This document shows positions 16,059 to 24,963 of a stretch of DNA of 48,100 nt, piece by piece. The position numbers and the translations under genes were made by a program. Each line of letters starts with the position of its first letter. Positions within the stretch are counted from its first letter, which is position 1. A model generated the notes under the pieces. The model was not told where the DNA came from and did not search any database. It saw nothing but the letters and a program-made list of their open reading frames with translations. The DNA comes from Thermodesulfobacteriota bacterium (lineage in GTDB: Bacteria; Desulfobacterota; Desulfobacteria; Desulfobacterales; JAUWMJ01), in contig JAXHVO010000051.1 in NCBI GenBank assembly GCA_034189135.1, forward strand, positions 19,558-67,657, read 5' to 3'.

Positions 16059-18080
16059 TTACTCATCATCGGTTGTATCTTCAAGCAGAAGGGTTTTAAG
16101 CCTTTGGATTTCTATGGACACTTTTTTTTCAATCACATCAGCAAGTACGCGCTCAATCTTTTCAGCATATATCTTATGGACCACTTTTTCAACCGCCCCT
16201 TCAATCATCTCAGCGGATATTGATTCAGGGTCAACCACAGCATCCTTTGTCTTTAAATCTTCTGGTGGCAAATCGGCAAAATCGTCTTCCTGGACCAAGC
16301 CAAAACCGGTTTTTATGCCCGAAGAAATGTCTTCAGCTTCTACGGGTTCTTCTTTAACTGGTGTTGAATCCGCAGAATCAACTTCCTGGTCTAAGTCAAA
16401 GCCGGTTTCCATGTCCTCAGAAACATCTTCAAACTCCATGGATTCTTCTTGTTTGGCTTGAGATGCATCCTCAGAATCAACTTGCTGGTCTAAGCCAAAG
16501 TCGGTTTCCATGTCCGCAGAAACGTCTTCAAACTCCATGGATTCTTCTTGTTTGGCTTGAAGTGCATCCTCAGAATCAACTTCCTGGTCTAAGTCAGAGT
16601 CAGTTTCCATGTCCTCAGAAATGTCTTCAAACTCCATGGATTCTTCTTGTTTGGCTTGAAGTGCATCCTCAGAATCAACTTCCTGGTCTAAGTCAGAGCC
16701 GGTTTCCATGTCCTCAGAAATGTCTTCAAGCTCCATGGATTCTTCTTGTTTGGCTTGAGATGCATCCTCAGAATCAACTTGCTGGTCTAAGCCAAAGTCG
16801 GTTTCCATGTCCGCAGAAACGTCTTCAAACTCCATGGATTCTTCTTGTTTGGCTTGAAGTGCATCCGCAGAATCAACTTCCTGGTCTAAGTCAAAGTCGG
16901 TTTTCATGTCCTCAGAAATGTCTTCAAACTCTAGTATTTCTTCTTCGCTAACAGGCCCTTCATCCAAATCTTCGCCGTCTAATTCCTCCAATTCAATCAT
17001 TTCTTCATCAAAGCTCGAATCGAGATTTGCGCCTGGATCATCTTCTACTGAATCGGCAAGTTCAGGACTTCCCGTTTCACTTCCGAGCTCGGTAGATTTA
17101 AAAACATCTTCATCTTCCACGGGAGTATCATCGGTCATATCTTCAACTTCTTCCTCAAAAGAATTCTCAACCGTAAGGTCTTGTGGTTCAAAAGCCGTTT
17201 CTTCAAGCTCAACGGGTTTTTCGTCTTTAGCCGGTTCTTCATCCAATAACTCGGTTGGCTCGTCATCCATAGACGATACTTCTGGTGGTGAAAACTCAAC
17301 AGTCTCTGCCAATGGTTCGTCATCAAATTCAATATTGATTTCTCCATCCAGATCATCACTGTCCAATTCGTCCAGTACAATGGTCTCTTCATCAGCGTCC
17401 GAATCGAGGTCTGTGCTTTGATCATTTTCTGTTGAAGCGGAAAGTTCTAAACGGTCCGTTTCGCTTCCGAGCTCGGTAGATTTGAAAATATCTTCGTCTT
17501 CCACGGGGGTCTCATCGGCCACAGGTTCATCTTCTTCCTCGAAAGAAGTCTCAACCGCAGGGGTTTCCGGTTCAAAAGCCGTTTCTTCAAGCTCAACGGT
17601 TTCTTCAACAGTGTCAGAAAGCTCAGGCTTTTTTTCAGCTTCCTCAGCCGGCGCTTCAGTAACATGCCCCGTCCCTGAGATTTCTTCAACTTCCGCAGAA
17701 GATGGGTCCGGCATACTGTCAAGCTCCATAATTTCATCTTCGTCTATAAAGAGTTCCTCGTCCGCATTGTTAAATTCTAAACCGTTTTCATCCTGCGGGG
17801 CATTGTCTTCTACTGTGTCAGTGATATCAATAATATCATCATCTTCAGATGGAGGCGTGTCGACCGTGTCAGTCACATCTATAATATCATCATCTGAAGG
17901 GGTATCGGCCATTTCGGTCAAATCCAGAATGTCTTCGTTTTCCGTTGGAGAAGTATCGGTAGGCTCCGATTGCTTTTCTGCTTCTTTCTCATCAGGTTTA
18001 TCCGGCACTTCATTCTTAAGTTCAATAATTTCTTCATCCAACGGATCATCCAGTTGAATGATATTTTCTTTTTCTTCCAT
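16059..18080 (-). CDS. Very acidic protein with tandem repeats, function unknown
   Basis: A 673-residue protein made mostly of Asp, Glu, Ser and Thr, with no signal peptide or membrane segment. Three repeat scales are visible. The N-terminal 100 residues repeat DDDIID(V/I)TDTV. Two copies of about 130 residues contain VEDEDIFKSTELGSET and VEDEDVFKSTELGSET. Six units of 33 residues (99 bases) lie at 16342-16936, each carrying M-E-F/L-E-D, DLDQ and QAKQEES. The last 70 residues are different: a likely amphipathic helix pair (AEMIEGAVEKVVHKIYAEK...IEKKVSIEIQRLK) that could oligomerise or bind a partner. The start at 18080 follows GAGGG at five bases; an upstream ATG at 18092 overlaps that site. 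No family was recognised. It resembles long disordered acidic linkers of bacterial signalling or pole-organising proteins, but that is speculation. Confidence 0.8.
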   Translation of the reverse strand: MEEKENIIQLDDPLDEEIIELKNEVPDKPDEKEAEKQSEPTDTSPTENEDILDLTEMADTPSDDDIIDVTDTVDTPPSEDDDIIDITDTVEDNAPQDENGLEFNNADEELFIDEDEIMELDSMPDPSSAEVEEISGTGHVTEAPAEEAEKKPELSDTVEETVELEETAFEPETPAVETSFEEEDEPVADETPVEDEDIFKSTELGSETDRLELSASTENDQSTDLDSDADEETIVLDELDSDDLDGEINIEFDDEPLAETVEFSPPEVSSMDDEPTELLDEEPAKDEKPVELEETAFEPQDLTVENSFEEEVEDMTDDTPVEDEDVFKSTELGSETGSPELADSVEDDPGANLDSSFDEEMIELEELDGEDLDEGPVSEEEILEFEDISEDMKTDFDLDQEVDSADALQAKQEESMEFEDVSADMETDFGLDQQVDSEDASQAKQEESMELEDISEDMETGSDLDQEVDSEDALQAKQEESMEFEDISEDMETDSDLDQEVDSEDALQAKQEESMEFEDVSADMETDFGLDQQVDSEDASQAKQEESMEFEDVSEDMETGFDLDQEVDSADSTPVKEEPVEAEDISSGIKTGFGLVQEDDFADLPPEDLKTKDAVVDPESISAEMIEGAVEKVVHKIYAEKIERVLADVIEKKVSIEIQRLKTLLLEDTTDDE
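16342..16936 (-). repeat. Six tandem 99-bp in-frame repeats
   Basis: Each unit encodes 33 residues. Units 2 and 5 (in translation order) are nearly the same at DNA level: 129 bases starting at 16441 are identical to those starting at 16738, an offset of exactly three units (297 bases). Units 3 and 4 are also close to each other. This shows recent duplication of a three-unit block or gene conversion. A seventh, degraded unit follows toward the C-terminus. Confidence 0.9.
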
Positions 18081-18285
18081 GTTAACCCTCATTTGGTAGA
18101 AATAAGTATTGGGTTTGCCAAAAATTAAGTTCCAGATCCGTATAATGGAAATTCTTGATTATTATGTAATTTTATCACAGGGTATGATATGTGTCAACAT
18201 AATTGGCTTTGATCGGATTTTGAGGATTTCAGGGTTCAAGGGGGCAGGGGCTCGAGTAACCCTCTGCAGAAGAGGCGGAAACAAT

Positions 18286-19032
18286 ATGAGATACTTCTTT
18301 ATCAAGCAATCGGATCTTGCAGGCTCAAAAGCGGTGGTCAAAGGTTCTGATGCCCACCACATTAAAAACGTACTGCGCCTCAAGCCGGGCGATAAGATCG
18401 GCCTTTTTGACGGTACGGGCCTCAACCATGAGACCAGGATTCTCAGTGTATTACCCAAGAGTATAGAAGTCTCGATCATTCGCAGTTTTTCCTCCAACAC
18501 CGAATCCAACGTAAACATCACGGTTGCCCAGGCCCTGTTAAAAGACAGAAAAATGGACTTGCTGGTCAGGCAGCTTACGGAGCTTGGAATCACCCAATGG
18601 ATACCTTTTATCGCCACGAGATCCATTCCCCGACCGGATCAAAAACGCCTTGCTGCACGAAACCAAAGGTGGGGAAAAATTGCAACAGAAGCGGTAAAAC
18701 AGTGTAAAAGATGCCGTTCGCCGGAAATCGGTGCAACCGTCTCCTTTGAAGAGGTGCTGAGTGTTGGGAAAGAAAGTGACCTCAAAATCGTCTTCTGGGA
18801 AGAAGAATCAAAGCCGGTGGATAAAGATCTTCTGGTGTCTAATCCAAATCCTCTTGAACAAATATTTATCCTGCTGGGGCCCGAAGGTGGTTTTACATCA
18901 AAGGAGGTGGAAAGCGCCAAAGCCAGCGGTTTTATTACCGCAGCCCTCGGTCCGCGCATTTTGCGTGCCGAAACAGCCACCCTAGCCGCATGCACTATGC
19001 TGCAATATCTTTTTGGTGATATGGGCAAATAA
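18286..19032 (+). CDS. rsmE: 16S rRNA (uracil-1498-N3)-methyltransferase
   Basis: A 248-residue SPOUT-class methyltransferase. The N-terminal PUA-like part has HHIKNVLRLKPGDKIGLFDG. The SAM-binding trefoil knot is seen as QALLKDRKMDLLVRQLTELG, IFILLGPEGGFTSKEVE and LGPRILRAETATLAA. It methylates U1498 of 16S rRNA using S-adenosylmethionine. The frame is open from 18109, but family alignment and the ATG at 18286 (MRYFFIKQ, after AGAGGCGGAA) set the start. It is divergent from the acidic-protein gene, and a TTCAAGG-type repeat sits just before it. The tRNA-Phe gene follows. Confidence 0.94.
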   Translation: MRYFFIKQSDLAGSKAVVKGSDAHHIKNVLRLKPGDKIGLFDGTGLNHETRILSVLPKSIEVSIIRSFSSNTESNVNITVAQALLKDRKMDLLVRQLTELGITQWIPFIATRSIPRPDQKRLAARNQRWGKIATEAVKQCKRCRSPEIGATVSFEEVLSVGKESDLKIVFWEEESKPVDKDLLVSNPNPLEQIFILLGPEGGFTSKEVESAKASGFITAALGPRILRAETATLAACTMLQYLFGDMGK

Positions 19033-19035
19033 ATC

Positions 19036-19062
19036 TTGACAAAATTTCAGGACTTCTATAGG
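19036..19062 (+). promoter_or_regulatory. Possible promoter of tRNA-Phe
   Basis: A perfect -35 hexamer TTGACA at 19036-19041 lies just after the rsmE stop, with TATAGG at 19057-19062, a 15-base spacer, 23 bases before the tRNA. The -35 is strong, while spacing and -10 are only fair. Confidence 0.45.
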
Positions 19063-19085
19063 GAAAGCAAGCTATCGTTGGTTGT

Positions 19086-19161
19086 GCCGAGGTAGCTCAG
19101 TCGGTAGAGCAGGGGACTGAAAATCCCCGTGTCGGCAGTTCGATTCTGTCCCTCGGCACCA
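19086..19161 (+). tRNA. tRNA-Phe (anticodon GAA)
   Basis: A full cloverleaf of 76 bases with encoded CCA. The acceptor stem pairs GCCGAGG with CCTCGGC, the D arm is GCTCAGTCGGTAGAGC, the anticodon stem GGGGA/TCCCC encloses the loop CTGAAAA with anticodon GAA, and the T arm is GGCAGTTCGATTCTGTC. It follows rsmE by about 50 bases and is followed by a terminator hairpin. Confidence 0.97.
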
Positions 19162-19171
19162 GAAAGAAAAC

Positions 19172-19206
19172 AGCCACTTACGCTAAAAAGCGGAGTGGCT
19201 TTTTTC
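19172..19206 (+). terminator. Rho-independent terminator after tRNA-Phe
   Basis: AGCCACT (19172-19178) pairs with AGTGGCT (19194-19200), with an inner CGCT/AGCG pairing, followed by TTTTTT. It is ten bases after the tRNA CCA. It may also serve the convergent PilZ gene, because an A-run lies on the other side. Confidence 0.85.
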
Positions 19207-19237
19207 ATTTTTGGCTAAAGAATGGCTATTTCAAATT

Positions 19238-19510
19238 TTAAAATTCATCTACTACATTTAATTCTACTCCAATGCCCTCTGTGTTTTGCCAGATAACCGC
19301 CCCTAAGCGTTTTGAATCTTTTGCTTTTGAATATGGAAGTGCCAACTTAAGCGTTTCTCCAACAGAATATTTATCCTTGGTTTTTACAAAAAGACCGGAT
19401 GTACTGTAATTTTTTACTTCCCCCTCGTAAAGCTGCTTCTCATTAGAAAAAAAAATAGAGCCCTCAAAAGGTATTCTTTGCTCTTTTCTCAATTCTTTTT
19501 TTATCTTCAC
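19238..19510 (-). CDS. PilZ domain protein (c-di-GMP receptor)
   Basis: A stand-alone 90-residue PilZ domain. The c-di-GMP contact motif RxxxR is seen in LRKEQRIPF, and the second motif in NYSTSGLFVKT (N/DxSxxG). It has no output domain, so it should act by binding a partner when c-di-GMP rises. Translation starts with GTG at 19510, after AAAGGAG. The gene is convergent with tRNA-Phe, and the two are separated by a terminator. Two diguanylate cyclases in the window could feed it, though no partner gene is adjacent. Confidence 0.88.
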   Translation of the reverse strand: MKIKKELRKEQRIPFEGSIFFSNEKQLYEGEVKNYSTSGLFVKTKDKYSVGETLKLALPYSKAKDSKRLGAVIWQNTEGIGVELNVVDEF

Positions 19511-20156
19511 AACTTTCTCCTTTATTTTTGTTTTAAACAGATATTGCCAATCTATTCAGTATGACCATATCACAATATGCAGCTAAAGTCAAGTAATAAA
19601 CCACTATATGTTGTAGTTCATCCAGGACAACAAAACTTGCGATATCTCCAAACAGTAGATATCAGTTGCAAAAATTCCGATGATATTCGATTTAAATCAC
19701 AGTTTACAATTATTTAACAAACCGAGCGTTCCCGATGTAAGCTTTAGACAGGCAAAGCGTATCTGATAAAAATCCATTGTACTATATAAGATGAATATCT
19801 CAGTATATCACAGGTTGTGTCGTCTGATGTTTTTGAGATAATGGCTGATATTAGGGCAAATTGGGAAATGTTCTCCTAATATGCAACAGTTCAGCCAGGC
19901 AGTTTGCAGTGCATGCATCAAATAAAGCGGTACCATCCAGCAACCCTGTCAACCCCAACCTTTTTGGCCCCGATTTTGTGACCAGCAGACTGAAAGGGGC
20001 TAAAAAAAAGGCGGCGTTTCAGATTGTATTGAAACGCCGCCCTCATATATTGCCAATAGCCTTCGTGAGCGTTCAAAACATCCTTCCATTGGTGTGGTGA
20101 TTATCGTTTCCTGATCATCTACACTTCACCAGCTCTCGAAGACGTTTATGCTGCGA
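19511..20156. other. Gene-free region between the PilZ gene and katG
   Basis: About 650 AT-rich bases with no convincing ORF. It contains the PilZ gene's upstream sequence, a small inverted repeat ATATTAGG/CCTAATAT around 19845-19885, and the katG terminator near its right end. I see nothing else I can support. Confidence 0.5.
20002..20041 (-). terminator. Terminator of katG
   Basis: A perfect 12-base stem, GGCGGCGTTTCA (20010-20021) with TGAAACGCCGCC (20030-20041) and an eight-base loop, then on the minus strand a run of eight T (20002-20009 as A). It lies about 115 bases beyond the katG stop and is a textbook intrinsic terminator. Confidence 0.88.
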
Positions 20157-22409
<2,253 letters not shown>

Positions 22410-22555
22410 CTACGGATATCGTGCTTCGGTGCTTATTTACCTGGTTAACTTAAGCGGACTTATTAATTGATTCTGATAAGAATGGGAGATTTGAAGAACC
22501 GTAAGAAGAACGGCGCGAATTTTTTGAGCGAAAAATTTTGAGCCGGCTGTGATTA

Positions 22556-22636
22556 TTTTTCAATTATGAGCGACAGAGCAGCTGCATTCTTGGTCAGCCT
22601 TTTCATTTCTGACGTGTGGACCTCCTCATTCATTTG
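22556..22636 (-). CDS. Possible 26-residue peptide between perR-like gene and katG
   Basis: On the minus strand an ATG at 22634-22636 opens a short frame (MNEEVHTSEMKRLTKNAAA...) ending at a TAA near 22556. A GAGGAGGT sequence lies inside it, ahead of an internal ATG. It may be a tiny peptide, a leader, or chance. No family was recognised, and the ribosome binding site does not fit either ATG well. It is listed only because it lies in the katG upstream region. Confidence 0.2.
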
Positions 22637-22694
22637 ATTATTAAATAAAAAGTATTATACAATAACAATTATCATTTAGTGTTAAAAAAATATA

Positions 22695-23138
22695 TTAGAC
22701 TTTCTCTGACCTACAATTGCTGCATATACCGAAAAAGTCCAAGCGATGATTGAGAATTTTAAAATCGGTCTCTAGCGCAACCTCTTTTTCCATTTCAGGC
22801 AGACTATGCAGGTGTGGGTCGATAATTTTTTTACACTTGATACAGATGACGTGTGGATGAGGGTTGGGCTTGTTTCCATCATATCGGTTACTCCCATCGG
22901 GAAACCCTAATTCAAGAACTTCACCTAATGATTTAATTAATATAATATTTTTATATACAGTGGCAAGGCTCATGGTGGGAAATTCATTTTTTATCTGGTC
23001 ATGAATATTTTCCACACTGGGATGGCCTTCACTTTTCGCCAGAACTTTGGCGATAGCCAGCCGCTGGGGTGTTATCTTGTGTCCATTATCCCTTAATTTC
23101 TGAATGATGATTTCAAATCTTTTTTTAGGGTCTGCCAA
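22695..23138 (-). CDS. perR: Fur-family peroxide regulator, PerR-like
   Basis: A 147-residue Fur-family repressor. The winged helix has HKITPQRLAIAKVLAKSEGHPS and the recognition helix TMSLATVYKNI. The C-terminal part has structural zinc cysteines in CIKC and CSNC. Metal-sensing ligands match PerR rather than Fur: NRYDG, then HPHVICIKC, IIDPH and a His in NHRLDFFG. PerR senses H2O2 by iron-catalysed oxidation of His ligands and then releases DNA. It lies upstream of katG on the same strand, and a 7-1-7 palindrome of the PerR-box type sits 19 bases before its own ATG, so autoregulation is likely. Functional PerR identity is inferred from ligands and context. Confidence 0.88.
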   Translation of the reverse strand: MADPKKRFEIIIQKLRDNGHKITPQRLAIAKVLAKSEGHPSVENIHDQIKNEFPTMSLATVYKNIILIKSLGEVLELGFPDGSNRYDGNKPNPHPHVICIKCKKIIDPHLHSLPEMEKEVALETDFKILNHRLDFFGICSNCRSEKV

Positions 23139-23156
23139 CTAAAGCCTCTTTAAGTT

Positions 23157-23171
23157 AAATAATAATTATTT
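23157..23171 (-). promoter_or_regulatory. PerR-box-like operator upstream of the perR-like gene
   Basis: AAATAAT-A-ATTATTT is a perfect 7-1-7 inverted repeat, close to the Bacillus PerR box TTATAATNATTATAA. It lies 19 bases ahead of the PerR-like start, where binding would block transcription. In AT-rich DNA such a word can occur by chance, so the perfect symmetry and position are the main support. Confidence 0.6.
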
Positions 23172-23302
23172 TCAGCTAACATTAATTTTCTTTTATGTCA
23201 ACCTTTTTTTTAGTTGTTTACATATGATAAATCAATTGTTAATTTGTATTAATTTCAATTAGTTAAATAATGGAATGATTTTTAGGTGGCAAAATTTTTA
23301 AC

Positions 23303-23318
23303 CGGGTTGCGCAACCCG
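23303..23318. promoter_or_regulatory. Perfect 16-bp GC-rich palindrome
   Basis: CGGGTTGCGCAACCCG is a perfect palindrome without a loop, standing in AT-rich DNA between the divergent PerR-like and FHA-GGDEF genes. It could be an operator for a dimeric regulator. No regulator can be named. Confidence 0.4.
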
Positions 23319-23507
23319 TCAACCTCCGGTTATCAGCGATAGGATGATCTAAAAAATATGCTGGCTTTTTCATTGTAAATACGGTATCATACATTTGAGC
23401 GATTTAATTCTTTTGTTTTTATGCGTATTAAATTTTCGTGAAGCATATACAAAACTTACCTTTTAAACCAATATCCTTTTTTTAAACAGTGCTTGAATAT
23501 CAAAACT

Positions 23508-24434
23508 ATGAACAAGGCAGATGAAACATGCAGACCTGATGATGAAGATACAGAGGATCTTGAGTTAGAGGAGATTTTCGGCGGGCCCTCCCAAAAACAA
23601 AAGGATCAACAGGAATGCTATTTAATTATTGTTTATGGCGATGATGCCGGCAAAATATATCCTTTAGATAAAAAGGTCATTACAATCGGCAGGAGTGATG
23701 AGTTTGATATTCAGATTTCAGATTCCAGTTGTTCAAGGGAGCATTCAATCATTCAGTTTAATAATAGCAATAAGCCTGTCTTAAAAGACTTGAACAGCAC
23801 CAACGGGACATTTGTGAACGGATCGCAAATCACGAAAATAAATCTTGAAGATGGGGATAAGATTATGTTTGGTGTTTCCTCAGTATTCAAGTTTGCGATA
23901 CAGGATTCTCTTGAAGCCAAATTCCAGAAGAAACTGTATGAATCTTCTGTAAATGATCATCTGACAGGCGCATTCAACAAAAAATACTTCATCGATACAT
24001 TGAATAAAGAGTTCGGTTACTCTTTAAGACACCACAGCAGCCTTGGCCTGCTAATGCTGGATATAGATTTTTTTAAAGAGATCAACGATACGTATGGCCA
24101 TCTTGCTGGCGATATTGTTCTGATAGAGGTTGTTAAAAAAATCAAAAACAATTTGAGAAATGAAGACATTCTCTGCAGATATGGCGGAGATGAATTTGCC
24201 GTTATTTTTAGGAATTTTAAATCCGGCTTTGTTAAAGCCACTGCAGAAAGAATCCGGCTTTTTTTTGATGGAAGATTGATAAACATTAAAAATCACGAGT
24301 TCAATATATCGGTCAGCATAGGCACGGCAACAATAGGTAACAAAAACATCGCAACGCCTGAAGATATGATAGAACTTGCTGACGCCAATCTCTATAAGGC
24401 AAAACAGTCCGGCGGGAACTGTGTTGTCATTTAA
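23508..24434 (+). CDS. FHA domain - GGDEF diguanylate cyclase
   Basis: Residues about 38-130 are an FHA phosphothreonine-binding domain (VITIGRSDEFDIQISD, SSCSREHSII, LNSTNGTFVNG). Residues about 145-308 are a GGDEF domain with DHLTGAFNKKYF, DIDFFKEINDTYGH and the active loop RYGGDEF. RNED five residues before the loop matches the RxxD inhibitory site. The protein should make c-di-GMP, with activity or location set by binding a Thr-phosphorylated partner, which hints at a Ser/Thr kinase elsewhere. There is no membrane segment. I use the ATG at 23508; a TTG at 23493 in the same frame is possible. No operon partner is visible. Confidence 0.92.
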   Translation: MNKADETCRPDDEDTEDLELEEIFGGPSQKQKDQQECYLIIVYGDDAGKIYPLDKKVITIGRSDEFDIQISDSSCSREHSIIQFNNSNKPVLKDLNSTNGTFVNGSQITKINLEDGDKIMFGVSSVFKFAIQDSLEAKFQKKLYESSVNDHLTGAFNKKYFIDTLNKEFGYSLRHHSSLGLLMLDIDFFKEINDTYGHLAGDIVLIEVVKKIKNNLRNEDILCRYGGDEFAVIFRNFKSGFVKATAERIRLFFDGRLINIKNHEFNISVSIGTATIGNKNIATPEDMIELADANLYKAKQSGGNCVVI

Positions 24435-24448
24435 CCGGGGTGGGGGTT

Positions 24449-24466
24449 GGGGTGCGAAACTTGAGT
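24449..24466 (+). repeat. 18-base direct repeat, copy 1
   Basis: GGGGTGCGAAACTTGAGT lies 15 bases after the FHA-GGDEF stop. The identical word occurs at 28102-28119 in the gene-poor region on the same strand. It may be the end of a small dispersed repeat or a mobile-element scar. Confidence 0.55.
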
Positions 24467-24602
24467 TATAAGATTCTATTTATCCATTGGTAGTTCGGGG
24501 TATAATGTTGAGATAACCCACCACCGGGGAAATAATATTTATTACCGCGTCTGCCTTATAAATACGCGGGATTGGCCTAAGGCCGCGAGACCTTATGCCG
24601 CA

Positions 24603-24812
24603 TTATTTCTTTTTACACCCTTCCAGGCATTCCTCATATGCAGCTTCACAGGCAGCCTCTTTAAGCTCATTCTTTTCGGCTTTTTCCTTACACTCTTTTA
24701 AAGCCGTTTCACAGGCAAGTTTGCAGGCAGCTCTTTTGGGTGAAAAACCCATGTAAAAAACCGAGCCAAAAATAATTCCCAGAACAAAAAATATATATAA
24801 ACCCTTTTTCAT
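24603..24812 (-). CDS. Small membrane-anchored protein with a mirror-symmetric cysteine pattern
   Basis: A 69-residue protein. Residues 5-22 are a hydrophobic helix (IFFVLGIIFGSVFYMG) that could be an uncleaved anchor or a signal peptide. The rest is a charged, helical segment with six Cys spaced C-X3-C-X6-C-X13-C-X6-C-X3-C, a pattern that reads the same in both directions. This suggests two antiparallel helices joined by disulfides outside the cytoplasm. A GGAGGG site precedes the ATG, supporting real translation. It is the first gene after the hybrid kinase on the same strand, with about 150 bases between. No family was recognised. Confidence 0.72.
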   Translation of the reverse strand: MKKGLYIFFVLGIIFGSVFYMGFSPKRAACKLACETALKECKEKAEKNELKEAACEAAYEECLEGCKKK

Positions 24813-24963
24813 GATTCCCTCCTTTTTTGGGTGGTTGATTGCCGGCTATTCTGTATCTTCAGGCCAGGCATTTTCGCCTTCCTTAAACTCAAACAGATAA
24901 GCGTAGACTTCTAAAATTACCATTTTTCAAAAGTCTCGCAGCATAAAGAGAAAATGGACATGG

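Noticed and set aside
16342-16936. CRISPR-like array because of regular 99-bp spacing
   Set aside because: The repeats are in frame, the whole unit is conserved with no unique spacers, and the array lies inside a coding gene.
16361-16951. Plus-strand open frame encoding a regular repeat (NQLPGLSQSRFPCPQK type)
   Set aside because: It is the mirror of the 99-bp repeats of the acidic gene on the minus strand. Repeats with unit length divisible by three keep all frames open, so this is a shadow.
17482-18057. Ser-rich plus-strand frame opposite the acidic gene
   Set aside because: Ser codons opposite Glu/Asp-rich coding explain it. There is no ribosome site or family match.
18109-18285. Longer N-terminus for RsmE
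   Set aside because: The extra 59 residues run through intergenic repeat DNA and do not match the family, which begins at MRYFFIKQ.
22455-22490. Fur/PerR box upstream of katG (ATTCTGATAAGAAT)
   Set aside because: The symmetry is short and does not fit the 7-1-7 pattern, so it was not annotated as an operator.
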